64,000 bases of DNA from DATBIO01 sp036556965 (GTDB lineage: Bacteria; Acidobacteriota; Vicinamibacteria; Fen-336), in NCBI GenBank assembly GCA_036556965.1, contig DATBIO010000241.1, forward strand, positions 5,128-69,127, in the 5' to 3' direction. Within the stretch, counting starts at the first letter, position 1. Every line of letters begins with the position of its first letter. Positions 37,106-46,605 of the stretch are shown piece after piece. The translations under genes were made by a program, and so were the position numbers. The notes under the pieces were generated by a model that saw only the letters and a program-made list of their open reading frames with translations, made no database searches and had not been told where the DNA came from.

Positions 37106-39535
37106 GTGAGTGGTCCCACGTTGAGCCAGCCCCTGGTCCTGCGCCGCGACGAGGCGCTCTCTCCCGAGCGCGGCCTCCTGGCCGTCCTCAAGGCCTTCGA
37201 GATCGAGAAGACGCTCGGCGAGGAGCCGGTGCTCGCCGCCCTCCGCCGCTTCCCGCCCGAGCCCGCGCAGCACGCGGACTTCCCGGAGGAGCTCCACCCG
37301 CGCCTGCGCGCGGCCCTCCGTGCGCGCGGCGTGGAGCGGCTCTACACGCACCAGCGCGAGGCCTACGACGCCGCGCGGCGCGGCGAGAACGTGGTGGTGG
37401 TGACGCCCACGGCCTCCGGCAAGACGCTCTGCTACACGCTGCCCGTCCTCGATCGCATCCTGGGCGAACCGGACGCGCGCGCCCTCTTCCTCTTTCCGAC
37501 CAAGGCCCTCTCCCAGGACCAGCTGGCGGGCCTGCACGCCACGGTGGAGGAGCTGGGGGCGGACATCGGCACCTTCACCTACGACGGCGACACCCCCCAG
37601 GACGCGCGCAAGGCCATCCGCGCGCGCGCCCACGTGGTCATCACCAACCCGGACATGCTCCACAAGGGCGTGCTGCCCCACCACACGAAGTGGGCGAGGC
37701 TCTTCGAGAACCTGCGCTACGTGGTGGTGGACGAGCTGCACGGCTACCGCGGCGTCTACGGCTCGCACGTGGCCAACGTCTTCCGCCGCCTCCACCGCCT
37801 GTGCCGCTTCTACGGCTCCGCCCCCCAGTTCCTCTGCTCGTCCGCCACCATCGGCAACCCGCGCGAGCTGGCCGAGGCCCTGACCGGCCGCCCCATGCGC
37901 CTCGTCGACCGCAGCGGCGCCCCCCGCGGCGAGCGGTTCTTCGCCCTCTACAACCCGCCGGTGGTGAACCGCCAGCTCGGCATCCGGCGCTCCGCCCTCA
38001 ACTGCGCGCGCGACGTGGCCCTCTCCTTCCTGGGCAAGGGTCTGCAGACCATCGTCTTCGCCCCCTCGCGCCTGTCCACCGAGGTGCTGGTCAGCTACCT
38101 GAAGGAGGCCCTCGAGCGCCGGCCCGGCGCGGAGGGCGTCATCCGCGGCTACCGCGGCGGCTACCTGCCGCTGAAACGGCGCGAGATCGAGCGCGGGCTG
38201 CGCGACGGCAGCGTGCTGGGGGTGGTCTCCACCAACGCCCTCGAGCTGGGCGTGGACATCGGCAGCCTGGACGCCGCGGTGCTGCTCGGCTACCCGGGCA
38301 GCGTGGCCTCCACCTGGCAGCAGGCGGGGCGTGCCGGCCGCCGCCAGGGGGCCTCCGCCGCCGTGCTGGTGGCGAACTCGACCCCCCTGAACCAGTTCCT
38401 CGCGCGCAACCCCGAGTACTTCTTCGACGCGCCCGTCGAGCAGGGCCGGCTCAACGCCGACAACCTGCAGATCCTCCTGAGCCACGTCAAGTGCGCGGCT
38501 TTCGAGCTGCCCTTCGCCGACGACGAGCACGCGCTCTACGGCACGCGCGAGGACCTGGGCGAGGTGCTGCGTTTCCTGGAGGAGGAGCGGCTCCTGCACC
38601 GCTCGGGCGGGCGCTGGCACTGGACCTCCGAGAGCTATCCCGCGGACGCGGTCAGCCTGCGCAGCGTCTCCTCCGACAACTTCGTGGTGCAGGACGTGAC
38701 CTCCGACCCGTGCGTGGTGGCGGAGGTGGACTTCGACAGCGCGCCCTCCACCCTGCACGAGAAGGCCGTCTACATCCTGGAGGGCCGCACCTACTTCGTG
38801 GAGCGCTACGACCACGAGCAGCGGCGCGCCCACGTGCGCGAGGCGGAGGTGGACTACTACACCGACGCCATCACCCACTCCAAGGTGCGCATCCTGGAGA
38901 CCTTCGACGAGCGGCCCGCGCGCGCCGCGCGGCGCAGCCACGGCGAGGTGCACGTCTCCTCGCAGGTGGTGGGCTTCAAGAAGATCAAGTTCCACACGGG
39001 CGAGAACGTGGGCGCGGGCGAGCTGCAGATGCCGGAGAGCCAGATGCACACCACCGCCTACTGGCTGACGGTGCCGCGCGCGGTCATGGCCGCCCTGCCC
39101 TACGGGAGCGAGGATCGGCGCGACGGCGTGGTCGCCCTCGCGCACGCGCTGGGCCAGCTGGCCGCCCTCTTCCTGATGTGCGACCGGCGCGACCTGGGCC
39201 TGGCCCTGGGCGAGGGCGGCACCGCCCAGCACGCGGCGCGCCCCTCGCGCGGGCCCGGCGGCCCCGGCGACCGCTCCCTCTCCCTCGAATACGAGCCGCA
39301 GGTCTTCCTCTACGACGGCTACCCGGGCGGCATCGGCCTCTCCGAGCCGCTCTTCCGGCTGCACGAGCGGCTGCTGGGCGAGAGCCGCGCGCTGATCGCC
39401 GCCTGTCCCTGCGCGGAGGGCTGCCCGTCGTGCGTGGGCCCCCCGGGCGAGGTCGGCCGCCGGGGCAAGGAGGTGGCCCTGGCCCTGCTCGACCGGCTGC
39501 ACGGGCCGGCCCTCGAGGAGGCGGCGCCGGAGTGA
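37106..39535 (+). CDS. mrfA: DEAD/DEAH-box helicase with DUF1998-type zinc-cysteine C terminus (MrfA/YprA-like)
   Basis: 809 residues from GTG 37106; the start is not well fixed (another GTG at 37037). Helicase motifs: TPTASGKT (Walker A), VVVDELHGY (motif II), CSSATIGNP (III), STNALELGVDIGSLD and QQAGRAGRR (V, VI). The C terminus ends with CPCAEGCPSC, four cysteines as in DUF1998/MrfA. In Bacillus, MrfA and the exonuclease MrfB repair mitomycin-type DNA damage; the exonuclease homologue lies two genes on. The stop overlaps the next start (GTGA). Confidence 0.9.
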   Translation: MSGPTLSQPLVLRRDEALSPERGLLAVLKAFEIEKTLGEEPVLAALRRFPPEPAQHADFPEELHPRLRAALRARGVERLYTHQREAYDAARRGENVVVVTPTASGKTLCYTLPVLDRILGEPDARALFLFPTKALSQDQLAGLHATVEELGADIGTFTYDGDTPQDARKAIRARAHVVITNPDMLHKGVLPHHTKWARLFENLRYVVVDELHGYRGVYGSHVANVFRRLHRLCRFYGSAPQFLCSSATIGNPRELAEALTGRPMRLVDRSGAPRGERFFALYNPPVVNRQLGIRRSALNCARDVALSFLGKGLQTIVFAPSRLSTEVLVSYLKEALERRPGAEGVIRGYRGGYLPLKRREIERGLRDGSVLGVVSTNALELGVDIGSLDAAVLLGYPGSVASTWQQAGRAGRRQGASAAVLVANSTPLNQFLARNPEYFFDAPVEQGRLNADNLQILLSHVKCAAFELPFADDEHALYGTREDLGEVLRFLEEERLLHRSGGRWHWTSESYPADAVSLRSVSSDNFVVQDVTSDPCVVAEVDFDSAPSTLHEKAVYILEGRTYFVERYDHEQRRAHVREAEVDYYTDAITHSKVRILETFDERPARAARRSHGEVHVSSQVVGFKKIKFHTGENVGAGELQMPESQMHTTAYWLTVPRAVMAALPYGSEDRRDGVVALAHALGQLAALFLMCDRRDLGLALGEGGTAQHAARPSRGPGGPGDRSLSLEYEPQVFLYDGYPGGIGLSEPLFRLHERLLGESRALIAACPCAEGCPSCVGPPGEVGRRGKEVALALLDRLHGPALEEAAPE

Positions 39536-40428
39536 AGGCGCGCCTCCTGCCCGCCCTGGCCGCCCTCGCCCTGGGCGCCGCCGCCTCCGGCGCCCCCGCG
39601 CGGCCGCCGGTGCGGGCGGTGGTGCTCGGCATCGCGCAGGACGGCGGCGTGCCCCACATCGGCTGCGGCCAGGAGCTGTGCCGGCGCGCGCGGCGCTATC
39701 CCGCGCACGGCGAGCGCGTGGCCGCCCTCGGCCTCGTCGACGAGGCGGCGGGGAAGCGGTTCCTGGTGGAGGCCACCCCCGACCTGCCCGCGCAGGCCGA
39801 CGCGCTGGGCGGACTCGACGGCATCCTGGTCACCCACGCCCACATCGGCCACTACACCGGGCTCATGTACCTCGGCCGCGAGGCGCGGGGCGCCCGTGAC
39901 GTGCCGGTGTGGGCCACCCCGCGCATGGCCGCCTTCCTGCGCGCCAACGCGCCCTGGAGCCAGCTGGTGGCCCTGGGCAACCTCTCCCTGCGCGAGGTCG
40001 AGCCCGGCCGCGAGGTCGTGCTCTCGCCCGGCCTGCGCGTGACCGCGCTGCGCGTGCCCCACCGCGACGAGCTGAGCGACACGGTGGCCTTCCGCGTCCG
40101 CGGGCCGTCCCGCGCCCTGCTCTTCCTGCCCGACGTGGACAAGTGGGAGACGTGGGACCGCCGACTGGAGGACGAGGTGGCGGCGGTGGACCACGCGCTC
40201 CTGGACGGCACCTTCTTCGCCGCGGACGAGATCCCCGGCCGCTCCCAGGCCGACATCCCGCACCCGCTGGTGCCGGAGACGATGGCCCTCCTGGGGGGGG
40301 GCCGCGGGCGCGTGCTCTTCATCCACCTCAACCACACCAACCGCCTGCTCTGGGACGCGACCGCCCGCCGCTCTCTCGTGCGGCGCGGCTTCGGGGTCGC
40401 GCGCGAGGGCCAGGAGATCGCGCTCTGA
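39532..40428 (+). CDS. Exported PqqB-like metallo-beta-lactamase-fold hydrolase
   Basis: 298 residues from GTG 39532. Signal peptide (LLPALAALALGAAASGAPA), then VVLGIAQDGGVPHIGC as in PqqB, THAHIGHYTGL (HxHxxH with Gly in place of the usual Asp), VPHRDELSDTVAF and LLDGTFF. The family binds metal and hydrolyses or oxidises small substrates; PqqB itself is an oxygenase in PQQ synthesis. No other pqq genes are present. Its insertion between helicase and exonuclease genes is probably positional, as it is exported while they act on DNA. Confidence 0.85.
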   Translation: MKARLLPALAALALGAAASGAPARPPVRAVVLGIAQDGGVPHIGCGQELCRRARRYPAHGERVAALGLVDEAAGKRFLVEATPDLPAQADALGGLDGILVTHAHIGHYTGLMYLGREARGARDVPVWATPRMAAFLRANAPWSQLVALGNLSLREVEPGREVVLSPGLRVTALRVPHRDELSDTVAFRVRGPSRALLFLPDVDKWETWDRRLEDEVAAVDHALLDGTFFAADEIPGRSQADIPHPLVPETMALLGGGRGRVLFIHLNHTNRLLWDATARRSLVRRGFGVAREGQEIAL

Positions 40429-41756
40429 GCAGCGCCACCTGGGACCGGCTGCAGCGGCTGCGCCGGCCGGGCCCGCCGCCCGAGCTGCCGCGGCTGGAGG
40501 AGTCGCTCCTGGGCAGCCGTCACGACGAGCTTCCCCTGAAGGAGCGCCTGCAGCGGTTGATGGCGGCGGCGGGGGCGAGCCGCGCGCGGCCCCCGGCCGC
40601 CGTGCGCCAGCCGCGGCTGGAGGAGCTGCTGCAGGGTCGCCGCGCGGAGAACCCGCGCGGCGAGTTCTTCGTGGTGGAGCAGGACCTGCCCGCGGACACG
40701 CTGCACGGTGACGTCAGCCTGAGCCGCTTCGGCGTGCTGTCGCCCTCGACGGTGGCCGTGCTCTCGGGCGAGGCCGCCCTGGGCGCCTTCGACCTGAGGC
40801 GCGCGGTCTTCCTCGACACCGAGACCACGGGGCTGGCGGGGGGCACGGGCACCGCCGCCTTCCTGGTGGGCCTGGGCTGGCTCGAGGGCGGCCGCTTCCG
40901 CGTGCGCCAGTACCTCATGCGCGACTACCACGAGGAGGCGGCGCTGCTGCACGCGCTGGCCGCCGACCTGCATCGGTTCTGTCACCTCGTCACCTTCAAC
41001 GGCCGCACCTTCGACCTCCCCCTGCTGGAGGCGCGCTTCCGCCTCAACCGCGAGCCGTGGCCGCTCGCCTCCTGCCTGCACCTCGACCTGCTCCCGCCGG
41101 CGCGGCGCTTGTGGCGCGCCCGCCTCATGTCTTGCCGCCTGCAGTCGCTGGAGACCGACCTCCTGCGCCTGCGCCGGCACGGCGACGTGGGGGGGGAGGA
41201 GATCCCGCGCATCTACTTCGACTTCGTGCGCCGCCGGGACGGGCGCGCGCTGGTCAAGGTGCTCGACCACAACCGCCTGGACGTGGTCTCGCTGGCTGCC
41301 CTCTCCATCCTGGCCTGCCAGTGGGTGGACGGGGGCTGGGCGGAGGACCCGCTGGACGTGTACTGCCTGGCCCGCGTCTACGAGCGCGCGCGCCTGTTCG
41401 AGCGCTCGGACGCCGAGTACCGCCGCGCGGCCGACGGGCCCAGCCCCGTGCGCGTGCCCGCGCTGCTGCGCCTGGCCGCGCGCGCGCGGCGCCGCGGCGA
41501 CCACGCCGAGGCGGCGCGCCTGTGGGAGCACGCCGCGGACGAGGGCGACTGGCGCGCCCTGCGCGCCCTGGCCATCCACCACGAGCGGCGCGGGCGCAAC
41601 CCGCTCTCCGCGCTGCGCGCGGTGGAGCGCGCCCTGGAGCGGCTGTGGGAAGAGGGCCGCCCGCCGGCGGGGAAGGCGGCGGTGGAGCTGCTGCAGCGCC
41701 GCGCGCGCCTGCGCGCCCGCATGGTGGAGCCGGGGCCGGGCGGCCGCGCCTCCTGA
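40425..41756 (+). CDS. mrfB: RNase H-like exonuclease with C-terminal TPR-like region (MrfB/YprB-like)
   Basis: 443 residues if it starts at CTG 40425, which overlaps the previous stop (CTGA) and has AGGAG eight bases upstream; the next ordinary starts (TTG 40557, ATG 40560) are poorly placed. DEDD-type motifs: FLDTETTGLAGG (Exo I), FNGRTFDLPLLEARF (Exo II) and DHNRLDVVSLAAL (Exo III, late His/Asp). The last 150 residues are Arg-rich TPR-like helices. Pairs with the MrfA-like helicase. Confidence 0.85.
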   Translation: MSSATWDRLQRLRRPGPPPELPRLEESLLGSRHDELPLKERLQRLMAAAGASRARPPAAVRQPRLEELLQGRRAENPRGEFFVVEQDLPADTLHGDVSLSRFGVLSPSTVAVLSGEAALGAFDLRRAVFLDTETTGLAGGTGTAAFLVGLGWLEGGRFRVRQYLMRDYHEEAALLHALAADLHRFCHLVTFNGRTFDLPLLEARFRLNREPWPLASCLHLDLLPPARRLWRARLMSCRLQSLETDLLRLRRHGDVGGEEIPRIYFDFVRRRDGRALVKVLDHNRLDVVSLAALSILACQWVDGGWAEDPLDVYCLARVYERARLFERSDAEYRRAADGPSPVRVPALLRLAARARRRGDHAEAARLWEHAADEGDWRALRALAIHHERRGRNPLSALRAVERALERLWEEGRPPAGKAAVELLQRRARLRARMVEPGPGGRAS

Positions 41757-41793
41757 CAAGCCCCCCTCGGAACGGGGTAGACTCGCGCGCTTG

Positions 41794-44415
41794 ATGTCCG
41801 CCCCGGACGAATCCCCTACGGACGCGCCCGGCGCGAGCCGCGTGCGGCGGCGCGCCGCCGACGCCCTCGGCCTCCTCCTCGTCTACGCCCTGCTGCTGGG
41901 CACGGTGCCGCCCTCGCTCCTCCTGCTGCCCACCATCACCGCGGGCGGCGACACGCCGTGCCATTACCCCACCGCGGCCTGGTTCGTGGAGCGGCTGCTC
42001 CCGCGCCTGCGGCTGCAGGGCTGGTATCCGGGGGCCTACCTCGGCCAGCCGCTGCTCCTCTACTACTTCCCGCTCCCGTTCCTGGCCATGGCCGCGCTCG
42101 CCCCCGTCTTCGGCCTGCCCGCGGCCTTCAAGCTCGGCGCCTTCGGCGGTCCCTTCCTCCTGCCCCTCCTCGCCTACGCCGCGTTCCGCCTGATGCGGTT
42201 CCGCTTCCCGGCGCCCCTGCTCGCCGCCGCCGCCGGCGCCGTCTTCCTGTTCGTCGAGGAGAACCCCATCTGGGGCGGCACCCTGGCCAGCGCCTTCACC
42301 GGCGAGTTCGCGTACGGGTGGGGCATCGGCCTGGCCGTGCTCTTCCTCGGCGTCGTGTACCGCGCCTACGCCACCGGCGCGAGCCCGGTCCTGCCCGCCG
42401 CGCTGCTGGCCCTGGTGGCCCTGGCCCACGGCTACGCCGTGCTCTGGGCGGGCCTGTCCGCCGCCTACTTCCTCTACGGCGCGCGCCGGCCGCTGCGCAC
42501 CCTGGGCTGGCTCCTCGCCATCGCCGGGCTCGCGCTGTGCCTGGCCGGGTTCTGGCTGCTGCCTTTGCTCGGCGACTGGGGCTGGACCACGCCCTACGAC
42601 GACCCCTGGATCACGGTGACCTGGCGCGGCCTGGTCCCTCCGCTGCTCTGGCCGCTGTTCGCGGCCGCCCTGCTGGCCCTGGCCGGCTCCGCCCTGCTCG
42701 CGCGCAGGGCGCGCGGGCACGACCAGCGCGTCCTCTTCATCGCCCACGCCGCCCTGGTGGCGGCCGCCCTCGCCGCGGCCGCGCCCGCCGCCGGCGTCAT
42801 CGACGTCCGCTTCGTGCCCTTCGCCCATCTCGCGCTGGCCCTCGCGGGCGCCGCCTTCCTCGGCCTGCTCTTCGCCCGCCTGCGCCTTTCGGACGTGGCC
42901 GCGGTGGGGGCGGTGATGCTGGCCCTCGCCTGGTCCGACGCGCACTCCAAGGTCCTGCGCTTCTGGGCGGACTACAACCTGGGCGGCCTGGAGGCCAAGG
43001 AGCTGTGGCCGGCCTGGTCGGAGCTGAGCCAGTGGCTGCACGGGACGGCGGCCGACCCGCGGGTGGCGGTGGAGTACTCCACGGAGCACGAGAAGGCCGG
43101 CTCCATCCGCGTCTACGAGACCCTGCCCTTCTTCTCGGGCCGCTCCACCCTGGAGGGCGTCTACAACCAGGCCAGCGTGGTCACCCACCCCGTCTACTAC
43201 CTGGCCTCCGAGCTGGGCGCCTCCTCGCCCAACCCGTTCCGCCGCCGCGAGTACTCGCGCTTCGACACCGACGCCGCGCTCGGCCACCTCGAGCTCTTCA
43301 ACGCCGACACCGTGGTCGCGCTCAGCCCCGCGCTGGTGGCCGCCCTCGACGGACACCCCGCCGCCCGCCGCGAGCGCGAGATCCCGCCCTACGTGGTCTT
43401 CCGCCTGCACCAGCGCACGGGCTACGCGGAGCCCCTGGCCTTCGCCCCCGTGCGCAGCCCGCGCGCGGGCTGGCGCGACAAGTCGTACCGCTGGTTCACG
43501 CGCAAGGAGCGCGGGCAGCCCCACCTCGTCTTCACCGACGACCCCCGCTTCGAGACGGTGGAGGCGGACGAGTGGCTGCCCCCGCCGCGCGTTTCCCTGG
43601 CCGCGGGGACCGAGGTGGAGTCCGTGGTGGAGGACGAGCGCATCACGCTCCGCACCAGCAGGGTGGGCCACCCGGTGCTGGTCAAGGTGGCGTACCACCC
43701 GCGCTGGCGCGCGGAGGGGGCCGACGGCCCCTACCTCGTGGCGCCGGGCCTGATGATGGTGGTGCCCACCGCCTTCGAGGTGCGCCTCACCTACGGCCGC
43801 CGCGCCAGCGACGTCCTCGGCCTCGCCCTCACCCTGTCGAGCCTGGCCGGCCTGGCGGCCCTGGCCGTCTGGAGGCGCCGACGCCGCGCGGAGCAGCCGC
43901 CCGCGGCCGCCCCCGTCATCCCCGCGGACGCCTGCGAGGTGCCCACGCCGCCGCGGCGCTGGGGAGCGGCCGTGCCCACCACCCTGCTCGTGGCCCTGGC
44001 GGCGGCGCGCTTCGTGCCGCAGGGGGAGGCGTCGGCCGACGCGGGCGACCTCTACGACCGCGCCTCGCGCGCCTACGCCGAGGCGCGCTGGGCCGACGCC
44101 GCCGAGTACGCGCGCCACGCGCTGTTCCCGGCCCGGGACATGGCCCTCCACGCCTCGCTGCTCAGCCTGCGCGGGGAGAGCCTGCTGCGCGCCGCGCGCC
44201 CGCGCGAGGCCCTGCTCTCGTTCCAGGACGTGCTGGGCGAGCCGTCCTCGCCCTACCGCGCGCAGGCCCTCTTCGGCGCGGCGGAGGCCCAGTCCGCGCT
44301 GGGCGACGAGGCGGGGGCCCGCGAGTCGCGCGCGCGCCTGCTCAAGGAGTTCCCGGAGTCGCCGTGGGCCACGCGCGTGCAGGCCACGCCCGCCGCCGCC
44401 ACCGCCGTCCGCTAG
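41794..44415 (+). CDS. Large membrane protein (PTPS-related / YfhO-like) with C-terminal TPR
   Basis: 873 residues from ATG 41794. About 11 hydrophobic helices in the first 400 residues, with GDTPCHYPTAAWFV near the first loop and YYFPLPFLAMAAL, the layout of 6-pyruvoyl-tetrahydropterin-synthase-related and YfhO GT-C-like proteins. A ~250-residue soluble region (PRVAVEYSTEHEKAGSIRVYETLPFFSGRSTLEG) follows, one further helix, and TPR-like repeats at the end (YDRASRAYAEARWADAAEYARHAL). Probably a glycosyltransferase-like envelope protein. Function not known. Confidence 0.8.
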   Translation: MSAPDESPTDAPGASRVRRRAADALGLLLVYALLLGTVPPSLLLLPTITAGGDTPCHYPTAAWFVERLLPRLRLQGWYPGAYLGQPLLLYYFPLPFLAMAALAPVFGLPAAFKLGAFGGPFLLPLLAYAAFRLMRFRFPAPLLAAAAGAVFLFVEENPIWGGTLASAFTGEFAYGWGIGLAVLFLGVVYRAYATGASPVLPAALLALVALAHGYAVLWAGLSAAYFLYGARRPLRTLGWLLAIAGLALCLAGFWLLPLLGDWGWTTPYDDPWITVTWRGLVPPLLWPLFAAALLALAGSALLARRARGHDQRVLFIAHAALVAAALAAAAPAAGVIDVRFVPFAHLALALAGAAFLGLLFARLRLSDVAAVGAVMLALAWSDAHSKVLRFWADYNLGGLEAKELWPAWSELSQWLHGTAADPRVAVEYSTEHEKAGSIRVYETLPFFSGRSTLEGVYNQASVVTHPVYYLASELGASSPNPFRRREYSRFDTDAALGHLELFNADTVVALSPALVAALDGHPAARREREIPPYVVFRLHQRTGYAEPLAFAPVRSPRAGWRDKSYRWFTRKERGQPHLVFTDDPRFETVEADEWLPPPRVSLAAGTEVESVVEDERITLRTSRVGHPVLVKVAYHPRWRAEGADGPYLVAPGLMMVVPTAFEVRLTYGRRASDVLGLALTLSSLAGLAALAVWRRRRRAEQPPAAAPVIPADACEVPTPPRRWGAAVPTTLLVALAAARFVPQGEASADAGDLYDRASRAYAEARWADAAEYARHALFPARDMALHASLLSLRGESLLRAARPREALLSFQDVLGEPSSPYRAQALFGAAEAQSALGDEAGARESRARLLKEFPESPWATRVQATPAAATAVR

Positions 44416-44425
44416 CCCGAAGGCC

Positions 44426-44692
44426 CTAGGTCCGGGGCCGCGGGGCCAGGCCCATCCCGATCAGCCGCTCGCGCAGCACCTCGGGGGATATGCGATGGCG
44501 CGCCACCTCGCGCTCGTCCACGGTGAGGACGGGGATGTCGAGGCCGTAGCGGGCGAGCAGGGCGGGGTCGCCGGTGACGTCCACCGTGCGGAGCGAGAGC
44601 CCGAACTCCGGCAGCACGGCCTCCGCCACCGCCTGCATGACGTGGCACAGGTGGCAGTCGGCCTTGCCCAGCAGGCGCGCGGCCGCGCTCAG
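44426..44692 (-). CDS. Glutaredoxin-like protein (DUF836 family)
   Basis: 88 residues. The only possible start that keeps the redox motif is CTG 44692, overlapping the permease stop as CTGA with AAGGA six bases upstream; the next in-frame ATG lies after the motif. CHLC active site near residue 11, then VDVTGDPALLARYGLDIPVLTVD with the cis-Pro (IPVL) of thioredoxin folds. It may supply thiol or metal chemistry next to the iron permease it is coupled to. Confidence 0.8.
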   Translation of the reverse strand: MSAAARLLGKADCHLCHVMQAVAEAVLPEFGLSLRTVDVTGDPALLARYGLDIPVLTVDEREVARHRISPEVLRERLIGMGLAPRPRT

Positions 44693-46605
44693 CTCCGGTC
44701 CTTGCCCGCGGGCTCGGGCGCGGTCCGCCGCAGCGAGAGCAGCGCGCCGGAGACCACCACGGCCACGATGGCGAGCTGGACGAGGAGGCCGCTGAGGTCC
44801 GGGTGGATGCCCAGCCAGGGCACCTCGGGGAACGTCACCGGCCGCGGCGACAGGTAGCCCGCCGCCACCAGGGCGTAGATCCCGGAGCCGGCGAAGACGA
44901 TGGCCAGCCCGCAGAGCAGGGCGCCGGAGACGGCGAAGAGCGGCCGCAGGGGCAGGCGCCCCAGCGTGCCCTTGAGGAGGACGGCCGCCGCCACCACGGC
45001 CAGGAGGCCCGCGGCCGCGCCCAGGTACACCTGGCCGCGGTGCCCCTCGCTCTCCAGGAGCAGGGCCTGCGTGAAGAGCACGGTCTCCGCCGCCTCGCGG
45101 TACACCGCGAGGAAGGAGAGCCCGGCCAGCATGAGCAGGTTGCGCCCGCTCAGCGCGTCGACCTGCCGGCGCAGGTACTGCATCCAGCGGCGGGCCTCCA
45201 CCCGCGAGATGAGCCAGAAGCTCACGGAGAAGAGCACGGTGGCGGCGGCCAGCGAGACCAGGCCCTCCAGCAGCTCGCGCCGCTGCGCGCCCAGGGCCAC
45301 CACCCGGTCGGCCGCCCACCAGGTGAGGGCGCCCGCGGGGAGGGCCAGCACCCACCCCGCGTGCAGCCAGCGCGCGGCATGCGCGCGCCCCGTGCGGCGC
45401 ACGCCGGCCAGCAGCGCGCCCACCAGCAGCGCGGCCTCGATGCCCTCGCGGAAGTAGATGACGAAGGCGGCCAGCATGGGCACCACCGCGCGCCGCTCGC
45501 CCCCGATGCCGCGCAGGCGGTCCTGGAGCGCGGCCGCCGTCAGCTCCACGCCGTCGCGGTCGTCGCGGGCCAGGGCCGCGCGCACCTCGCGGAAGAGCGA
45601 CTCGACCTCCGCCGTGCCCGCGGGGTCGCGCCCGCGGAGGCGCGGCTCGAGGGGCTCGAAGCCGGAGAGGTAGGCGTCGAGCACGAGGCGGTCGGCATCC
45701 CCCGTCCGTCCCTCGCGGTAGCTCCGCACGCCCTGGGCCACGAGCCGCCGCGTCTGGTCGAGGCCCGCTCCCGCCGGCACCTCGCGGAAGGCGCTCTCGC
45801 GGCGGGCGTAGACGAGGGCGGCCTGGGCGTCGGGATGGGCCTCCGCGCGCAGGGCCTCGAGCACCTGCGCGTCGGAGCGGGTGGCCAGGTCGCCCAGGGT
45901 CATGGCCACCGGGCCCTTCCCGGGCGTGCCCTCGTGGCCGAGGCGGAACACGTAGAAGGCCAGGCTCCAGCGGTCCTCCGCGCTCAGCGGGGAGAAGGAC
46001 GCCATGGCCGTGCCGGGCACGCCGAAGGTCAGCGCGTTGTAGACGCGGTAGGGCGAGAGGTCGCGCAGGCGCTCGGCGTCGCGGAAGCTGGCGGGCGGGG
46101 GATCGAGGGTGGCCGCGCGCTCGGTCCGCGCGTCGCCGCGCGCGCCGTGGCAGGCGGCGCACGCCTCCGCGTAGAGGGCCTCCGCGCGCGCGAGGGAGGG
46201 CCGCACCACCGGCGTGGTGGGGAGCGAGAAGCGCGCCACCAGCATGTCGCGCCCGGCGCGGCAGGCCTCCGCCACCGCCTCCGGGGGGGCCTTGGCCAGG
46301 ACGCGCGTCTCCACCTCGGCCAGGGCCGCGCGCACGGCGTCGTCGGCGGGGGAGGGGGCGAGCAGCGCGCCGGCCAGCCGGCGCGCGTCGGCGGCGAAGA
46401 CGCGCTGCTCCTGGTACTCGGGTTCGCTGATCACGGCCCCGTCGCGCACGGCCAGCACGTAGTCGCCCCCGATGTAGTCGAGGAGGGCCACCGCGCGCTG
46501 GGCGTCGCCCCCGTCGGGGGCCGCGGGCGCGCTCGCGCGCGGCCCCGCGCAGCCCGCCACGGCCAGGGCCAGCGCCGCCACCGCGAAATTGAAAATGAAT
46601 TTCAT
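44689..46605 (-). CDS. FTR1-family iron permease with fused cytochrome c domain
   Basis: 638 residues from ATG 46605; the longer frame is shadow of pyrF. Lipoprotein-type signal (LALAVAGCAGPR), a c-type cytochrome at ~140-230 (CAACH, distal Met in GTAMASF), a helical linker, then the permease with both iron-binding REXXE motifs, YFREGIEAALL and VYREAAETVLF, and about seven helices. The family carries Fe(III)/Fe(II) across the inner membrane; the haem probably handles iron oxidation state. A Fur-box-like palindrome covers the start codon. The stop overlaps the glutaredoxin gene. Confidence 0.92.
   Translation of the reverse strand: MKFIFNFAVAALALAVAGCAGPRASAPAAPDGGDAQRAVALLDYIGGDYVLAVRDGAVISEPEYQEQRVFAADARRLAGALLAPSPADDAVRAALAEVETRVLAKAPPEAVAEACRAGRDMLVARFSLPTTPVVRPSLARAEALYAEACAACHGARGDARTERAATLDPPPASFRDAERLRDLSPYRVYNALTFGVPGTAMASFSPLSAEDRWSLAFYVFRLGHEGTPGKGPVAMTLGDLATRSDAQVLEALRAEAHPDAQAALVYARRESAFREVPAGAGLDQTRRLVAQGVRSYREGRTGDADRLVLDAYLSGFEPLEPRLRGRDPAGTAEVESLFREVRAALARDDRDGVELTAAALQDRLRGIGGERRAVVPMLAAFVIYFREGIEAALLVGALLAGVRRTGRAHAARWLHAGWVLALPAGALTWWAADRVVALGAQRRELLEGLVSLAAATVLFSVSFWLISRVEARRWMQYLRRQVDALSGRNLLMLAGLSFLAVYREAAETVLFTQALLLESEGHRGQVYLGAAAGLLAVVAAAVLLKGTLGRLPLRPLFAVSGALLCGLAIVFAGSGIYALVAAGYLSPRPVTFPEVPWLGIHPDLSGLLVQLAIVAVVVSGALLSLRRTAPEPAGKDRS

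Noticed and set aside
34829..39502. 1557-codon minus-strand frame
   Set aside because: Antisense to the kinase and helicase genes, no motifs; low-complexity composition.
39532..40428. True PqqB in a PQQ pathway
   Set aside because: No pqqA, pqqC, pqqD or pqqE is present; many PqqB-like proteins are not part of PQQ synthesis.
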